A DNA stretch of 64,000 nt, taken from NCBI GenBank assembly GCA_022393335.1, contig JAJEKB010021016.1, positions 1,112,638 to 1,176,637 of the forward strand. The letters are read 5' to 3'. Below, piece after piece: positions 45,701 through 53,783 of this stretch. The DNA is from Macrotrachela quadricornifera (taxonomy: Eukaryota > Rotifera > Eurotatoria > Philodinida > Philodinidae). The notes under the pieces were generated by a model. That model ran no database searches. It worked only from the letters and a program-made list of their open reading frames with translations, and was not told the DNA's origin. Position 1 is the stretch's first letter, and every line of letters begins with the position of its first letter. The translations under genes were made by a program, and so were the position numbers.

Positions 45701-48700
45701 AGTTTTTTGGTGAACCTGGCTTACAAATTGTGTACAGAATAGTGAAAAACAAAATGACTAATTTTATATCACCATCGAATACGTCATAGTTCAAACTTAA
45801 TTTCTGACTATGGTGTATATATATGTAAGAATTCATTGTGATATATGAAAAAAAGGAAAGAAATATCTATCAATGGTCATTTTTTCATCTAATAAAATCA
45901 TTTTTTCTTCCTCTTCATATGTCTTCCAGTTATGTTTCTTTATAATATCAACAAATTACATAGAAATTTATCCTATTTTCTCTTTTCAAAAGTCAAATAT
46001 TTGGATCTTTTTGCATCTAAATTTAATTGTTTTTGACCAACTAAGTCTGTTATTAGATTTGATTAAATAAAAGTGTTGATAATCAGTTTTAACTCAAGGT
46101 TAAACGTACCGCTTTGGGAATGCCTGTTGAACCACTTGTAAAAATAACATATGCTATGGCATCTGACGTCACCGATATGGATGTAAGACGGTCAAAATCT
46201 GTTTTGTTTAATTGCTTAGTGAATAGTGTCTCTAAATCAATGTTTAATGTTGTAGATGACCAATCATCAACAAATTTTTCATCAGTCAATGAATGAACAA
46301 GAACAAGATGACTTTTAGTTTCTTTTATAAGTGTATGAAGCCGTTGATGAGGATCTCGAGGTGATAATGGACAATAAACAGCACCTGCCATCATTATTGA
46401 CATGATACCAATGACCTAAACAATACTATCAAGTGAAATATAATTTATTGAATGAACTTTTACCATTGATAAGCTTCTTTCTACACACTGACAAACAATT
46501 TCACCTGGTTGAATATGATACTTTTCCAAAAGAACAAGTGAAAGTTGTTGGACACATTCTAATAATTCATCATATGTTAATGACTGTTCATCAAGTTCAA
46601 TTGCCAACTTTTGAGAATGTTCTTTTGCGCAATATGCAAATTGATATTGTATACAATCGATAGGAGTGATGAGCGAAATCTGTGCATCACTAATCATTTG
46701 AATGAGTTGAGTTTCATCAGGTAATGTGATAGATAACTCGTATATAGGTCGTTGAATCCGATTATCAGTCATATCAAACAACTGTTCGAACATAATATGA
46801 ATTCGTTGTGTGATCTTTTTGATTGTTATTTCGTTAAACAAGTCGAGAGAAGCATCGACTTTACATGAAAGTTGATCAATACCTAAATCTAACTCAATGT
46901 TCAGCGAAAAATCGACATTGCTCGTGTTTAAATGTGATATCATGGAAAGACAAACATCACCAATTTCTACCTTTTTGTTTCGATACATCTCTGTGCAGAA
47001 TTCGAAAGATGTATCAAGAAAAGTAGGTTTGTTGACTGTTTGATGTTGATCAAGGATGCGTTGGAGAGGAAAATAGGAATGTTCTGTGATATTGATCATC
47101 ATTATGTGCACTTGTTTGATGATTTGAGAAAAGCAACAATTTGGATCGATTTGGAATCGTAGGGGTATTGGATTCTCAAACATTCCAATAATATCACACA
47201 ATTCAGTTTTGTACCTATTTTGTGTATTCATTCCCACACACAAATCTTTCTCTCCATTGGTTAACTTGAATAAAAATGCATAATAGCAAGCAAGTGCTAC
47301 GTATTTGAGTGGTATGTTGTTCATGGAGGCAAATTCACGGAATTTTTGTGAGAGATCTTGACCGAAATCAAATGAGAATGATACTCCTCGACCTGTACGA
47401 TATTCATCAAAAGCACGATGACGATCAAATGGCAATCGTAATGGCCGATCGATTTCATAGTCTTGAAGCATTTTCAGCCAAAAATTACTAGCAACTACCA
47501 TAGACATTTGATGCTCGACAACAGCGTCTAAATTATAAAGAGAAATAGTTGAAATAAAATAAAGTTGTACTCACAATCGATGTAACGCAAAGAAGCATTA
47601 TCTTTATCACTAATCAGCTGACCCGTTGTATAAGCTGTACTGATATCACGATGAAAAATGTTTATTGAAGATAAGTCAAAAAGAGCACGATGAAAGTTAA
47701 AAATAAGTACATCAGTTTTGCCAAGTAAATCATTAGAAACGACATATTTCTGATGATAATGAATAATATGACATCGAAAAATGAGTCCTTGTACAAGATC
47801 GAAGTGTGCAGGATTACACTGCTCATCATACACAATGTTATAGAGTTCTTCATCTGATTTAACTGTGCTTTCAACAAATACAAATAACTCTTTCATATTA
47901 TTTTTACGATTAACTATATGTTGCATCAATATGTTTTTGGTTACATCAAATATAAGTGATGTACGAAGTGATTCATGTTTAGTAACGACCATTTCTAATG
48001 CATGACGAAGTCGCAGAATTGAGAGAGGATGAGATTCTGTTGTAAAACGATAGAGAAATGGCATATTATGTATTGCCATTTGGCGTTTTTTGGGATCGAG
48101 ACGCATCTGTTCATCTTGCCAAATGCGAACTTGAGCATAGGATGCAGGTGCTACAAAGGGAAACAAAAATTCAAGAAACATGCATACAATGAGAAAATAA
48201 ATAATCTACCTGTATTAACATCTTCTGGTAGACGATGAAAGATGACTTGATCCATCTCCTCAACTTCTTCTGGTAAAAGAAGAGATAATTTCGAAATTGG
48301 TTCGAACTGATCGATATTAGTAAGAAAAAGCTGTGAGAGTAAAAGTTGGAATCGCTGAGACATTGTTTTGATTATTTCCTCATTATATACATCAACTGAA
48401 CATTCCAAAATGCAATTAGTTGTTCGTGAGTTATGATCATGAATTATGGTCAAAGCAAGATCGGACAGAACGATTCCATTTCCATGTGACCAATCTTGAT
48501 CGATATAACTTTCTAATATAGCCTGACCAACGTTTCCTTCAAGTTTTCTTCCATATTGGATAGATGATGTAAGTGACTGATAATGAAAGTGAATTGGAAT
48601 ATTTTTTGGTTTTTGTTGATTAGAAAGTAATGATGAGCTCTCGTGACCAACATCGATAATTTGTTGATATGGTAAATGAGCATGTTCAAATACGGCAAGA

Positions 48701-49806
48701 CACAAGTGTTGAACTTTCATAACAAAATGAATGAAAGATTCTTGTAGATCGATGTTGATGCGATAGGGTAAAAGATTGACAAACATGCCAATCATAGATT
48801 TCATTTCTAGCAGAAAACGATTGTCTGTTGGACTTGCTACACACAAATCAGTAGTATTACTATTGCCCAATTTAAGTAGAAAAATAAAATAGCATGCCAA
48901 ACTCAATTGAAACATGGATACATTATTTGAAGAGGCGAAGCGGATTTGTGCTTCGACAAGCTTGGTATCTAGTGAGAATGAGATGGCATGACCACGTCCT
49001 GAACGTACCATAATGTCTGATGCAGTCTTAGGCAATGGATAGTTATTGTTCCAATTGTAACCACTCATTAATGTTGACCAGAAATGACGAGCACGATTCA
49101 TTTTTGAGTCTCGCATAGGCTCTCTTAATAAATCTTGCTCGTACAAGGCGAAATCAATGTATTGAGTAGTAGTAAATGAACGAGTAGACTGAAGTGCTTG
49201 CTCAAAAGCTTTAAGAAGTGGTCCGATAGAGCTAAGATCGAACGCAATATGATGAAATATAAAAACGATAATATCACCTGCATGTAATTGATCAACATTA
49301 CTTTTCTGGTTCTGTCGCTGGATAAGGTGACATCGAACAACTAAACCACGTTCAAGACACGCAAAATGTGTGATTGATTCAGTTCTGATCAATGTCTCTA
49401 TCTCTTTCGACGATGCATGAATGAGGCGTGTAATTTCAAATGAATAACTATCTTCATTCACTGGTTTTACTTCCTGTTCAAGCTTGCCAGAATCTGTATT
49501 GAAACGAATGGCCGTTCGTAAGACTTGATATCGATCTAGCATGGTTAGAAGAGCTGATCGAATATTTGTAATTGAAAGTGAACCAGATTTAATCGTCATA
49601 GGAATGGTAATGTTGAAGAGAGCAGGCGACGTCAAAGGATCAAAATAGATTCGCTCATCTAGCCAGATGCGTTGCTGAGCAAACGAAGCTATGCTTGTTG
49701 TTTGACCTCTAGCTACAATAACTGGCGCTGGTGAGGTTGTTGGTGCTGATGATAGTGTTGTTTGCCGTTCATTGTTTTTTTGATGAAGGGCAGCGATTCT
49801 TCTCAT
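1..49806 (-). CDS. Giant multimodular non-ribosomal peptide synthetase, 38 exons in window, 3' end missing
   Basis: This is one minus-strand gene, starting at ATG 49806 and still open at position 1. A cytosolic NRPS builds a peptide from amino acids that A domains activate, T (carrier) domains tether and C domains join. I resolved 38 exons with GT-AG introns. Their lengths sum to 31,677 nt, or 10,559 codons, with no frame break. Domain order is C, (C-A-T) x9, then a partial C. The start is supported by an in-frame TGA 18 nt upstream of the ATG, although an upstream non-coding exon cannot be excluded. No signal peptide is visible. No E, MT, R or TE domain is present, so chain release must be encoded beyond the left edge. 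Treating it as one gene rests on matching intron phases across the module borders: five borders (start C/1, 1/2, 2/3, 3/4 and 5/6) are introns of only 55-60 bp, while the four borders 6/7 to 9/10 are 1.9-2.9 kb. A split into two or more genes at the long introns remains possible. Confidence 0.85.
756..3535 (-). repeat. Long intron between modules 9 and 10, duplicate of intron 6992-9918
   Basis: This intron has no supported gene. From about 960 to the donor it aligns along most of its length with the module 8/9 intron; for example 2166-2400 and 8566-8800 differ at only a few bases. Relative to that copy it lacks blocks corresponding to about 7107-7310, 9478-9608 and 9741-9830. Small conserved open frames inside both copies are explained by the duplication. 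Confidence 0.85.
3536..6991 (-). CDS. NRPS module 9: C-A-T
   Basis: Exons are 5382-6991, 5012-5326, 4608-4938 and 3536-4534, with lengths identical to module 8. The C domain has the C1 motif SFAQERIFLDE, catalytic HHSAFDG and C5 IGMFVATLPYRI. The A domain begins at LTYAEL in the first exon and continues with FTSGSTGTPKA, SFDIHMQD, YGPAETTLVS, YKTGDLVR and NGKLDR. The T-domain serine that would carry phosphopantetheine is codon 3726-3728 within IGGHSL. Specificity residues are D, I, Q, H, I, S, L, L, V, K, as in module 8. The exon 3536-4534 ends in a phase-1 donor, followed by a 2780-bp intron homologous to the one between modules 8 and 9. Confidence 0.84.
6992..9918 (-). repeat. Long intron between modules 8 and 9, homologous to the other intermodule introns
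   Basis: This 2927-bp intron is nearly identical over long stretches to 756-3535. It also keeps blocks found in the older introns 13376-15254 and 18723-21563, such as the sequence around 9510-9575. A short TAA/AAT microsatellite lies near 7323-7345. No coding capacity or RNA gene is seen. Confidence 0.85.
9919..13375 (-). CDS. NRPS module 8: C-A-T
   Basis: Exons are 11766-13375, 11395-11709, 10991-11321 and 9919-10917, exactly 1610, 315, 331 and 999 nt. The C domain is intact (HHSAFDG; IGMFVATLPYRI; EHSHYPLQHIV). The A domain has FTSGSTGTPKA, SFDIHMQD, YGPAETTLVS, YKTGDLVR, the RGQRIEL block and NGKLDR; the carrier motif is IGGHSL. Specificity residues D, I, Q, H, I, S, L, L, V, K are identical to module 9, so both should load the same monomer. 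Together with its downstream intron (6992-9918) this module forms a 6384-bp unit that aligns to the next unit, 756-6991. Confidence 0.84.
13376..15254 (-). repeat. Long intron between modules 7 and 8, diverged member of the intermodule intron family
   Basis: This 1879-bp intron has recognisable but decayed similarity to the introns on either side. Examples are the segments around 14230-14310 (compare 8780-8850 and 20615-20690), 14640-14740 and 14770-14880. It contains nothing that looks like a gene. Confidence 0.7.
15255..18722 (-). CDS. NRPS module 7: C-A-T
   Basis: Exons are 17104-18722, 16734-17048, 16330-16660 and 15255-16253. The C exon is 9 nt longer than in modules 6, 8 and 9 because of three extra codons near residue 100 of the domain. 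HHSAFDG is intact. The A domain has FTSGSTGTPKA, SFDIHMQD, YGPAETTIDC, YRAGDLVR and NGKLDR; the T domain has IGGHSL. Specificity residues are D, I, Q, H, L, S, L, I, D, K. The pocket therefore matches modules 5, 8 and 9 except at 330-331, where Asp replaces Val, so a different or more polar substrate is likely. The introns inside the A domain are almost the same as those of module 8. Confidence 0.83.
18723..21563 (-). repeat. Long intron between modules 6 and 7, with a transposon insertion
   Basis: This is a 2841-bp intron. After removing the inserted element 18859-19835, the rest aligns with the module 7/8 intron: flanks near 18830-18858 and 19836-19930 match 13470-13570, and later parts near 20590-20700 and 21060-21190 also match. 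No gene is seen. Confidence 0.7.
18859..19835. mobile_element. hAT-like non-autonomous element (977 bp) inside an NRPS intron
   Basis: The ends are inverted repeats: CAGAGCTGGAATCGG at the left, and the reverse complement of the right end begins CAGAGCTAGAACCGG. The element is flanked by an 8-bp target duplication with one mismatch, TTCATGGG (18851-18858) and TTCACGGG (19836-19843). The related module 7/8 intron lacks the insert at this position. CAG-type ends and 8-bp duplications are typical of the hAT superfamily. Inside, the left end recurs as CAGAACTGGAATC at 19436, and 19087-19170 resembles 19748-19840, so the element may be two tandem or nested copies. No transposase frame is seen. Confidence 0.72.
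21564..25017 (-). CDS. NRPS module 6: C-A-T
   Basis: Exons are 23408-25017, 23038-23352, 22632-22962 and 21564-22562, with the standard cassette lengths 1610, 315, 331 and 999 nt. The C domain has HHSAFDG. The A domain has FTSGSTGTPKA, SFDIHMEE, YGPAEATLVS, YKTGDLVR, the RGQRIEL block and NGKLDR; the carrier motif is IGGHSL. Specificity residues are D, I, E, T, I, S, L, L, V, K, differing from modules 8 and 9 at positions 239 and 278. The stretch after A7 is nearly identical to module 5 (for instance HNIETEQLQEHCLSHLP in both), so parts of this exon look shared by conversion or duplication. The border to module 5 is a 60-bp intron. Confidence 0.83.
25078..30373 (-). CDS. NRPS module 5: C-A-T
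   Basis: Exons are 28749-30373, 28379-28693, 26147-26477 and 25078-26076. The C domain is the most divergent of modules 2-10 in its N-terminal half. Its C1 motif has Trp (SWAQERILIDE), and the catalytic motif is HHSAFDS, with the last Gly replaced by Ser but both His and Asp kept. The C-terminal half of the same exon is nearly identical to modules 6-9, which suggests recombination or gene conversion inside the exon. The A domain has FTSGSTGTPKA, SFDIHMQD, YGPAETTLVS, YKTGDLVR and NGKLDR; the T domain has IGGHSL. Specificity residues are D, I, Q, H, L, S, L, L, V, K. A 1901-bp intron (26478-28378) splits the A domain where modules 6-9 have about 70 bp. Confidence 0.82.
26478..28378 (-). other. 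1.9-kb intron inside the module 5 A domain
   Basis: It occupies the position between the A3 and A4 regions where most modules have about 70 bp. It is very AT-rich. I find no gene, no clear inverted repeat and no similarity to the intermodule introns. Confidence 0.75.
30374..31096 (-). other. 723-bp intron between modules 4 and 5
   Basis: This is an AT-rich intron with a GT donor at 31096 and AG acceptor at 30374, phase 1. Nothing else is recognised in it. It does not visibly belong to the long-intron family of modules 6-10. Confidence 0.7.
31097..36140 (-). CDS. NRPS module 4: C-A-T with a divergent A-T pair
   Basis: Exons are 34234-36140, 33541-33871 and 31097-32095. The C domain looks like its neighbours (HHSAFDG intact). 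Unlike all other modules it has no intron after the A1 region, so C and the first third of A are one 1907-nt exon. Its A-T half differs clearly from the others. A3 is the usual TSGSTGEPKG (Gly kept), A4 is SFDAHVPE, A5 is YGPAECTDVS, and the A8 region has GRLDFMVKLRG instead of GRKDHQVKLRG. The carrier motif is LGGNSL instead of IGGHSL. Aligned specificity residues are D, A, P, H, L, S, L, D, V, K. Introns are 362 bp (33872-34233) and 1445 bp (32096-33540). This A-T may descend from a different module type from the rest; that is inference. Confidence 0.8.
32096..33540 (-). other. 1.4-kb intron inside the module 4 A domain
   Basis: The phase-1 donor follows LCSSG (33541) and the acceptor precedes EPMNAQ (32095). 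No gene or repeat is recognised inside. In other modules this intron is 54-109 bp. Confidence 0.72.
36198..39999 (-). CDS. NRPS module 3: C-A-T
   Basis: Exons are 38381-39999, 38027-38332, 37306-37636 and 36198-37196. The C domain has FHFHHSAFDG, so the catalytic motif is intact. The A domain has FTSGSTGIPKA, TFDAHMEE, IYGPAETTIIS, YKSGDLVR, the RGQRIEL block and NGKLDR, followed by a T domain with IGGHSL. Aligned specificity residues are D, A, E, M, L, S, I, I, I, K. The intron between the A3 and A4 regions is 390 bp (37637-38026). The exon carrying A4 starts with an ATG codon, which is only an internal Met (MKIRHRNL). Borders to modules 2 and 4 are introns of 60 and 57 bp. Confidence 0.83.
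40060..43507 (-). CDS. NRPS module 2: C-A-T
   Basis: Exons are 41886-43507, 41529-41837, 41128-41458 and 40060-41058. The C domain has an intact HHSAFDG and the C1 motif FAQERIFLDE. The A domain has FTSGSTGIPKA, SFDVHMEG, YGPAEATINS, YKSGDLVR, the RGQRIEL block and NGKLDR. The T domain has IGGHSL. By alignment to GrsA the specificity residues read D, V, E, D, L, C, L, I, N, K, the most divergent set after module 4. The acidic E239 and D278 might favour a basic or polar side chain, but that is weak inference. All internal introns are short (48, 70 and 69 bp). The donor at the module 2/3 border gives Ser rather than Gly at the junction codon. Confidence 0.83.
43563..48150 (-). CDS. NRPS module 1: C (catalytic His lost)-A-T
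   Basis: Exons are 47575-48150, 46464-47527, 46110-46415, 44613-44943 and 43563-44558. The C domain has HRALFDL where HHxxxDG is expected, so the second, catalytic histidine is Arg and condensation activity is doubtful. It also has an intron no other C domain has (47528-47574). The A domain has FTSGSTGIPKA (A3), SFDVHM (A4), a YGPAET core (A5), YKAGDLVR (A7), the RGQRIEL block (A8) and NGKVDR with the A10 lysine. The carrier motif is IGGHSL. The A3-T exon is 996 nt against 999 elsewhere because one codon is missing right after YGPAET. By alignment to GrsA, the readable specificity residues are D235, V236, I239, Q278, I299, S301 and L322. The intron between the A3 and A4 regions (44944-46109) is 1166 bp. 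Confidence 0.82.
44944..46109 (-). other. 1.2-kb intron inside the module 1 A domain
   Basis: This phase-0 intron sits between the PKA of A3 and the following AQVRH segment. It is AT-rich with pyrimidine-rich tracts. No supported gene or known element is seen. Confidence 0.72.
48210..49806 (-). CDS. NRPS exon 1: N-terminal (starter) condensation domain
   Basis: This is a single exon of 532 codons. About 35-40 residues rich in Ser, Thr, Pro and Ala precede the C1 motif (SFAQQRIWLDE). The catalytic motif reads HHIAFDL: both histidines and the aspartate of HHxxxDG are kept, but the final Gly is Leu. The motifs around MIGMFVNLLPYRI and HAHLPYQQII match C5 and C6. There is no A-T upstream, so the domain sits where lipopeptide synthetases carry a starter C domain that acylates the first residue. 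An N-acylated product is therefore plausible, but that is inference. A second C domain follows directly across a 59-bp intron (48151-48209), so the enzyme begins C-C-A-T. Confidence 0.8.
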
Positions 49807-50756
49807 TATGAAAACAATCCTTCAATTGTAACTTAGAAAATGATATAGATTCGTTTCAAAAACGAAGTAGCTATACAGAAATCTAAAAAATATCATTACC
49901 AGTTGACAATCATTTTATTAAGCATCATTGCATTTCAAATTGTGTCTCTCATATACACAATATATATTTATAAGACAGAAACAAGAATTGATTTATATGT
50001 CACATCAACATTAGAGACTGGAGCGCAGCCAAAATGTAATAAGTAATAACAAAAAGGCTGCTAGTTATGACAACGTCATCAAATTCTTAAGAGAGAATTC
50101 GTCAGAAGATCGACTAATATTATATAGAATCGATCGAAGTTAAATTGTTTTCGAAATTTTCTCATTCAAATTAACATGTTTCCAAGTAGCCTCACCAGAT
50201 TAATCGAATGACTATGTCCAAATCCATTTAAAGTTTTACAGATTATATACTTATGTGTTAGGATTTGATCGTATTTTTATATAGATATAAATCAAATCTT
50301 ATTAGTAGAATTATATGTATCAATGCCTTTTACAAAGTAACTTTGAAGAATAGTTTATTGAAAAAGTATACATAATTCCTCATTATGGATTCGAATTTCA
50401 CATCCAATTATAGATTCAGATTTTTTGCGAAAAACCGTAGTAGAATTCTTAGAAAATTCCTCCACTTTTGCGTGTTCTACTATCTCGCTACGTAATAGAA
50501 TTGAGAGAAAAAAAAAACTGTACAAAAAATTAATCAAAATATCAGAATCAATAAGAAGTTTTGTATTGCCATGTCGATAGAGTATAACTTACTCTACAAA
50601 ATATACTAATTAGTTTCCATCTCAGTTTTGATTTTTGTAGGGTTGACTGTTAAACTTATTTCATATTGCTATTTTTTAGTAAGTTCTAATAAATACATTC
50701 GTGCTCTTCCTGTTGGACACATGATGAGGTTTCTAATTAACCTCTATTGGATCTTA
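49807..50756. other. NRPS upstream region without genes
   Basis: This 950-bp AT-rich stretch has no supported coding frame. Apart from the possible TATA box near 49968, I see nothing specific in it. A promoter or an untranslated first exon of the NRPS would lie here. Confidence 0.5.
49965..49972 (-). promoter_or_regulatory. Candidate TATA box of the NRPS gene
   Basis: On the minus strand TATAAATA lies about 160 bp upstream of the ATG at 49806, a reasonable distance for a core promoter with a short 5' leader. The region is AT-rich, so a chance match is quite possible. Confidence 0.25.
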
Positions 50757-51489
50757 TCTATATATATAAAGAAGAAAGTTTGTCTGTCCGCTTATAACTC
50801 AGTCCCTGTAGAAGCTAGCGTCACAAAATTTTCCACAATACTTCCCTAGATCCTGAGGAAGGTCATAGGATGGTTTTTGCCTCAAAATTTCCATCTGAGG
50901 GCGTATTTTCCTCGCCTATTGTTGGATTTACTACAGTTAATGTCTTTTACAGAGAACTTGTCTGTATGATTATTTCTATTTATCAATCTATACATATGAA
51001 AAAGTTGTGTCTGTCTGTTTGTCTGTTTTTTATGCATTTGGATGCCGCACGAGCTAACAGTGTCAAACTTTTCATGGTATACTCTTAGATCTCAAGGAAG
51101 ATCGAGAGGGGATCAGGATGACCGACGAGATGGTTGGGCTGAAATTCCACACAGGTTATAATACACTGCAATTTTTCCCAATCTTTTAAAAACTTCGGAG
51201 CATTTGCTGCCTTTGTTAGAATATTCACCCCTTAGTGTCAGTTTTTTTGCACTGGGTATTGGTATAAAGTATGGTAATTCGCAGAAGTTAAGAGAAAGTC
51301 TGTCACATTCCCATTCTGTTTGCTAAATTATCCTATTTAAAAATGTATATAAGCGTATGCACGGCGGGACATATAGTAATAATAAATGAAAAGGTCTTAA
51401 GCAACCCTTCTATACATCTTCTATCGTTTTCAGACATGATAAGTTTCCAGTATGGAGATACCCCGAGCAACGCCGAGTATTACCGCTAG
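50757..51489 (+). mobile_element. Helitron-like non-autonomous element, copy 1
   Basis: It starts with TCTATATATATAAAGAAGAA directly after an A. It ends with CGAGCAACGCCGAG, then TATTACCGCTAG, directly before a T. A TC start, a CTAG end and insertion between A and T are hallmarks of Helitrons, which replicate by rolling circle and make no target duplication. The same sequence family recurs at 55931-56641 and 61437-61860. No Rep/helicase frame is present, so it depends on proteins encoded elsewhere. Confidence 0.75.
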
Positions 51490-51490
51490 T

Positions 51491-51745
51491 TCATTTATAA
51501 AATTAAAAAAACGAAAGTCAGATTCAAGTTCTTCGATCTCAACTGCCATTGATCAAACTTCATAAAAACAAATGCTTTTTGTTAAAAATTTGTCGTTTAT
51601 TTAAAAAAAATTGAGCTTTAAAGAAATTTTTAGAAAACTGACTTCAGATTTGAATTCTTCATTCCCGATTACTCTTCGGTCAACCAATGAGGTGTGGGCA
51701 TACAATCAATCAAGCAAACAAACAATTTAATTCTTGCTAGACTTT
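51491..51745 (+). repeat. Left arm of a long inverted repeat
   Basis: The sequence from TTCATTTATAAAATT onward matches the reverse complement of 54810-55107 over most of its length, with some insertions in the right arm. The arm begins immediately after the 3' end of Helitron copy 1. The two arms enclose about 3.1 kb. Confidence 0.75.
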
Positions 51746-52215
51746 TCTCTGTGAGGAAGAGAATAGTACATATTCGTATCAAAATATAACTTATAGGACT
51801 CTTTGGGTGTGTGAACTCTCTCTCTAGCTAAGTTCTGTGTGCAAGAGGGAAAGAGAGTATACTCATTATGTATATTTAAAAAAATCAATATGAAAACAGA
51901 CTGCACACACATATAAGAAGGAGACAGAAAAAGAATGGTATCAAAGATAACTTTCTTTCTCGAAAAACGGTACATGAAACGAAGGAACAAAAAACACTAT
52001 ATGAATGGAAAGGAGTAAGAGTGTCTCTAAAAGTGATGCATAGCGGAGGAGAGAGAGAAATAGTAGCGATGACATTCGTCGCTAACAAAATGGTTGTGGA
52101 AATATGTTTATGGGCTTGTGAGGGCTACAGGAGATTCTCATCGGTTGCATTAAAGGGAGGGGCCAGGTTTTAGTCTTTGTTGACGATCTGTTTCCTCTAA
52201 CGAGTGAACCTTCCC

Positions 52216-52780
52216 AAGTGACACCCTCCGTTTGGGCTCCTATTTTGTCTATAGGTAGGACTCACAGCGTAGATAAGAATCCTAAAATGGTTCGTCCCCA
52301 TAGCCTGTTGTTGTTGAGATACTGTATTTTTAGGTATTGGAATAACTCACTGCCGTGGTCCCCTCAGGGACATAAAAAAAACTCATTTTCGAATTTCAAC
52401 TTGAAACTTTGTTTAGAGAGAGGTCTCAATGAGAGTCGTTTATTGTGAAACTTTCAGATCTATTCCATGTTTCTATCTTAAGATACGGCTTTGGTAACCT
52501 GTTGTCACTGGTAGGGGCAAGTTTTGATGTTCTTGTTTGTCATTAAAAGCATTCAGGAAAACTGAAACTTTCACAATAAATGACTCTCATCAAGACCTCT
52601 CTCTATACAAAGTTTCAAGTTGAAATTCGAAAATGAGTTTTTTTTATGTCTCTGAGAGGACCACGGCAGTGAGTTATTCCAATACCTTAAAAAAGCAGTA
52701 TCTCAATAACAACAGGCTATGGGGACAAACCCTTTTAGGGTTCTTATCTACTTTATGAATCCAAACGGAGGGTGTCACTT
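52216..52780. mobile_element. Foldback/MITE-like element with long terminal inverted repeats
   Basis: The outer ends are AAGTGACACCCTCCG and its reverse complement. The arms, about 52216-52455 and 52563-52780, pair over more than 200 bp with scattered mismatches, around a roughly 100-bp centre. There is no coding frame for a transposase. The superfamily is not clear, because I could not identify a target duplication. Confidence 0.75.
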
Positions 52781-53340
52781 GAGGAGATTCCCTCGTAAGT
52801 CTTTTTCAAAGTGAATGATTGCATAAATTACAGATACCCGTCTATATGAAGGTTGTTTGCTTTGAAGAAGCAAGAATGTGGTCATTCGTGATTACAGGCA
52901 AAAGCTCAAGCTCTGCGTTCCTACTGAGATTGAGATATTAGATGAAAATCATGAATTTTTTATTATTATATTATCGCGAACTAGGAAAGAGATACAATGC
53001 TGATTGACCCATTGTTGAAAAGTCGTACATTTAGTCTCTCTTCACTAAAATTTTATTAGAAACTGACGATTCTTTGTTAAATTGTGATCTATATTCTGTT
53101 TTCATACAGAACGAACGCATTGCTCTCTAATCAGTCTTCGATTCAAATCTCGAGATAATCTCAGCCATTCAGTCTGAAAACTTTACTGTAGATTGCATAA
53201 ATATGGAGTTACCGATGCTAAAACTTCCAGCATTATACTCTCTGTAGAGATGCAGTTTCATATCGTTCTACATCTCTGGATCAATAACTCTGCGAGATCA
53301 CTAGAATACAGCAAGGTTAAGTGACCTTTTTAGTACAGGG

Positions 53341-53783
53341 TACTCTGTAAAAAAAAAGCGTTGAATAATAAATCCTCGAAAAGGATTTATGGATATAGTC
53401 TACCCTCTTATAAGCCCTTTTTTTCAAAATCCTCAGCAAGGGTTTGTTATACGTTACAAATTCTTATATCCTTGAACTATTTTCTGTGTTGATAAATTCT
53501 TTGCCTAAGAGTATGTTATTGTACGGCTGTATTTAAAACGTAGAATAATAAATCCTAAGTCTAAACGTTTATTACATTCATATACTCAAAAAGGGTTTAT
53601 GAACACAGAAAATAGTACAAGGGTATATGGATTTGTAACGTATAATAAACCCTTGCCATGGTTTATGGAAAAAAAAGGGTTTATAAGAAGGTAGGCTATA
53701 TCCATAAATCGAAAAATAGCTTATGGCGCGGTCATAAACCCTCTTCGAGGGTTACTTATCCGACGCTTATTTTTCACAGTGTA
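53341..53783. mobile_element. MITE-like inverted-repeat element with TA ends
   Basis: The ends read TACTCTGTAAAAAAA and, on the other strand, TACACTGTGAAAAAT. The arms, about 53341-53520 and 53580-53783, share the segments around GGATTTATGGATATAG and ATACGTTACAAAT in inverted order. The ends and possible TA target suggest a Tc1/mariner-type MITE. No transposase is present. Confidence 0.72.

Noticed and set aside
45040..46060. Pyrimidine-rich stretch in the module 1 intron considered as a separate gene on the plus strand
   Set aside because: It has only short low-complexity hydrophobic frames (45167-45397 and 45873-46070). T-rich sequence yields Phe/Leu/Ser codons by chance.
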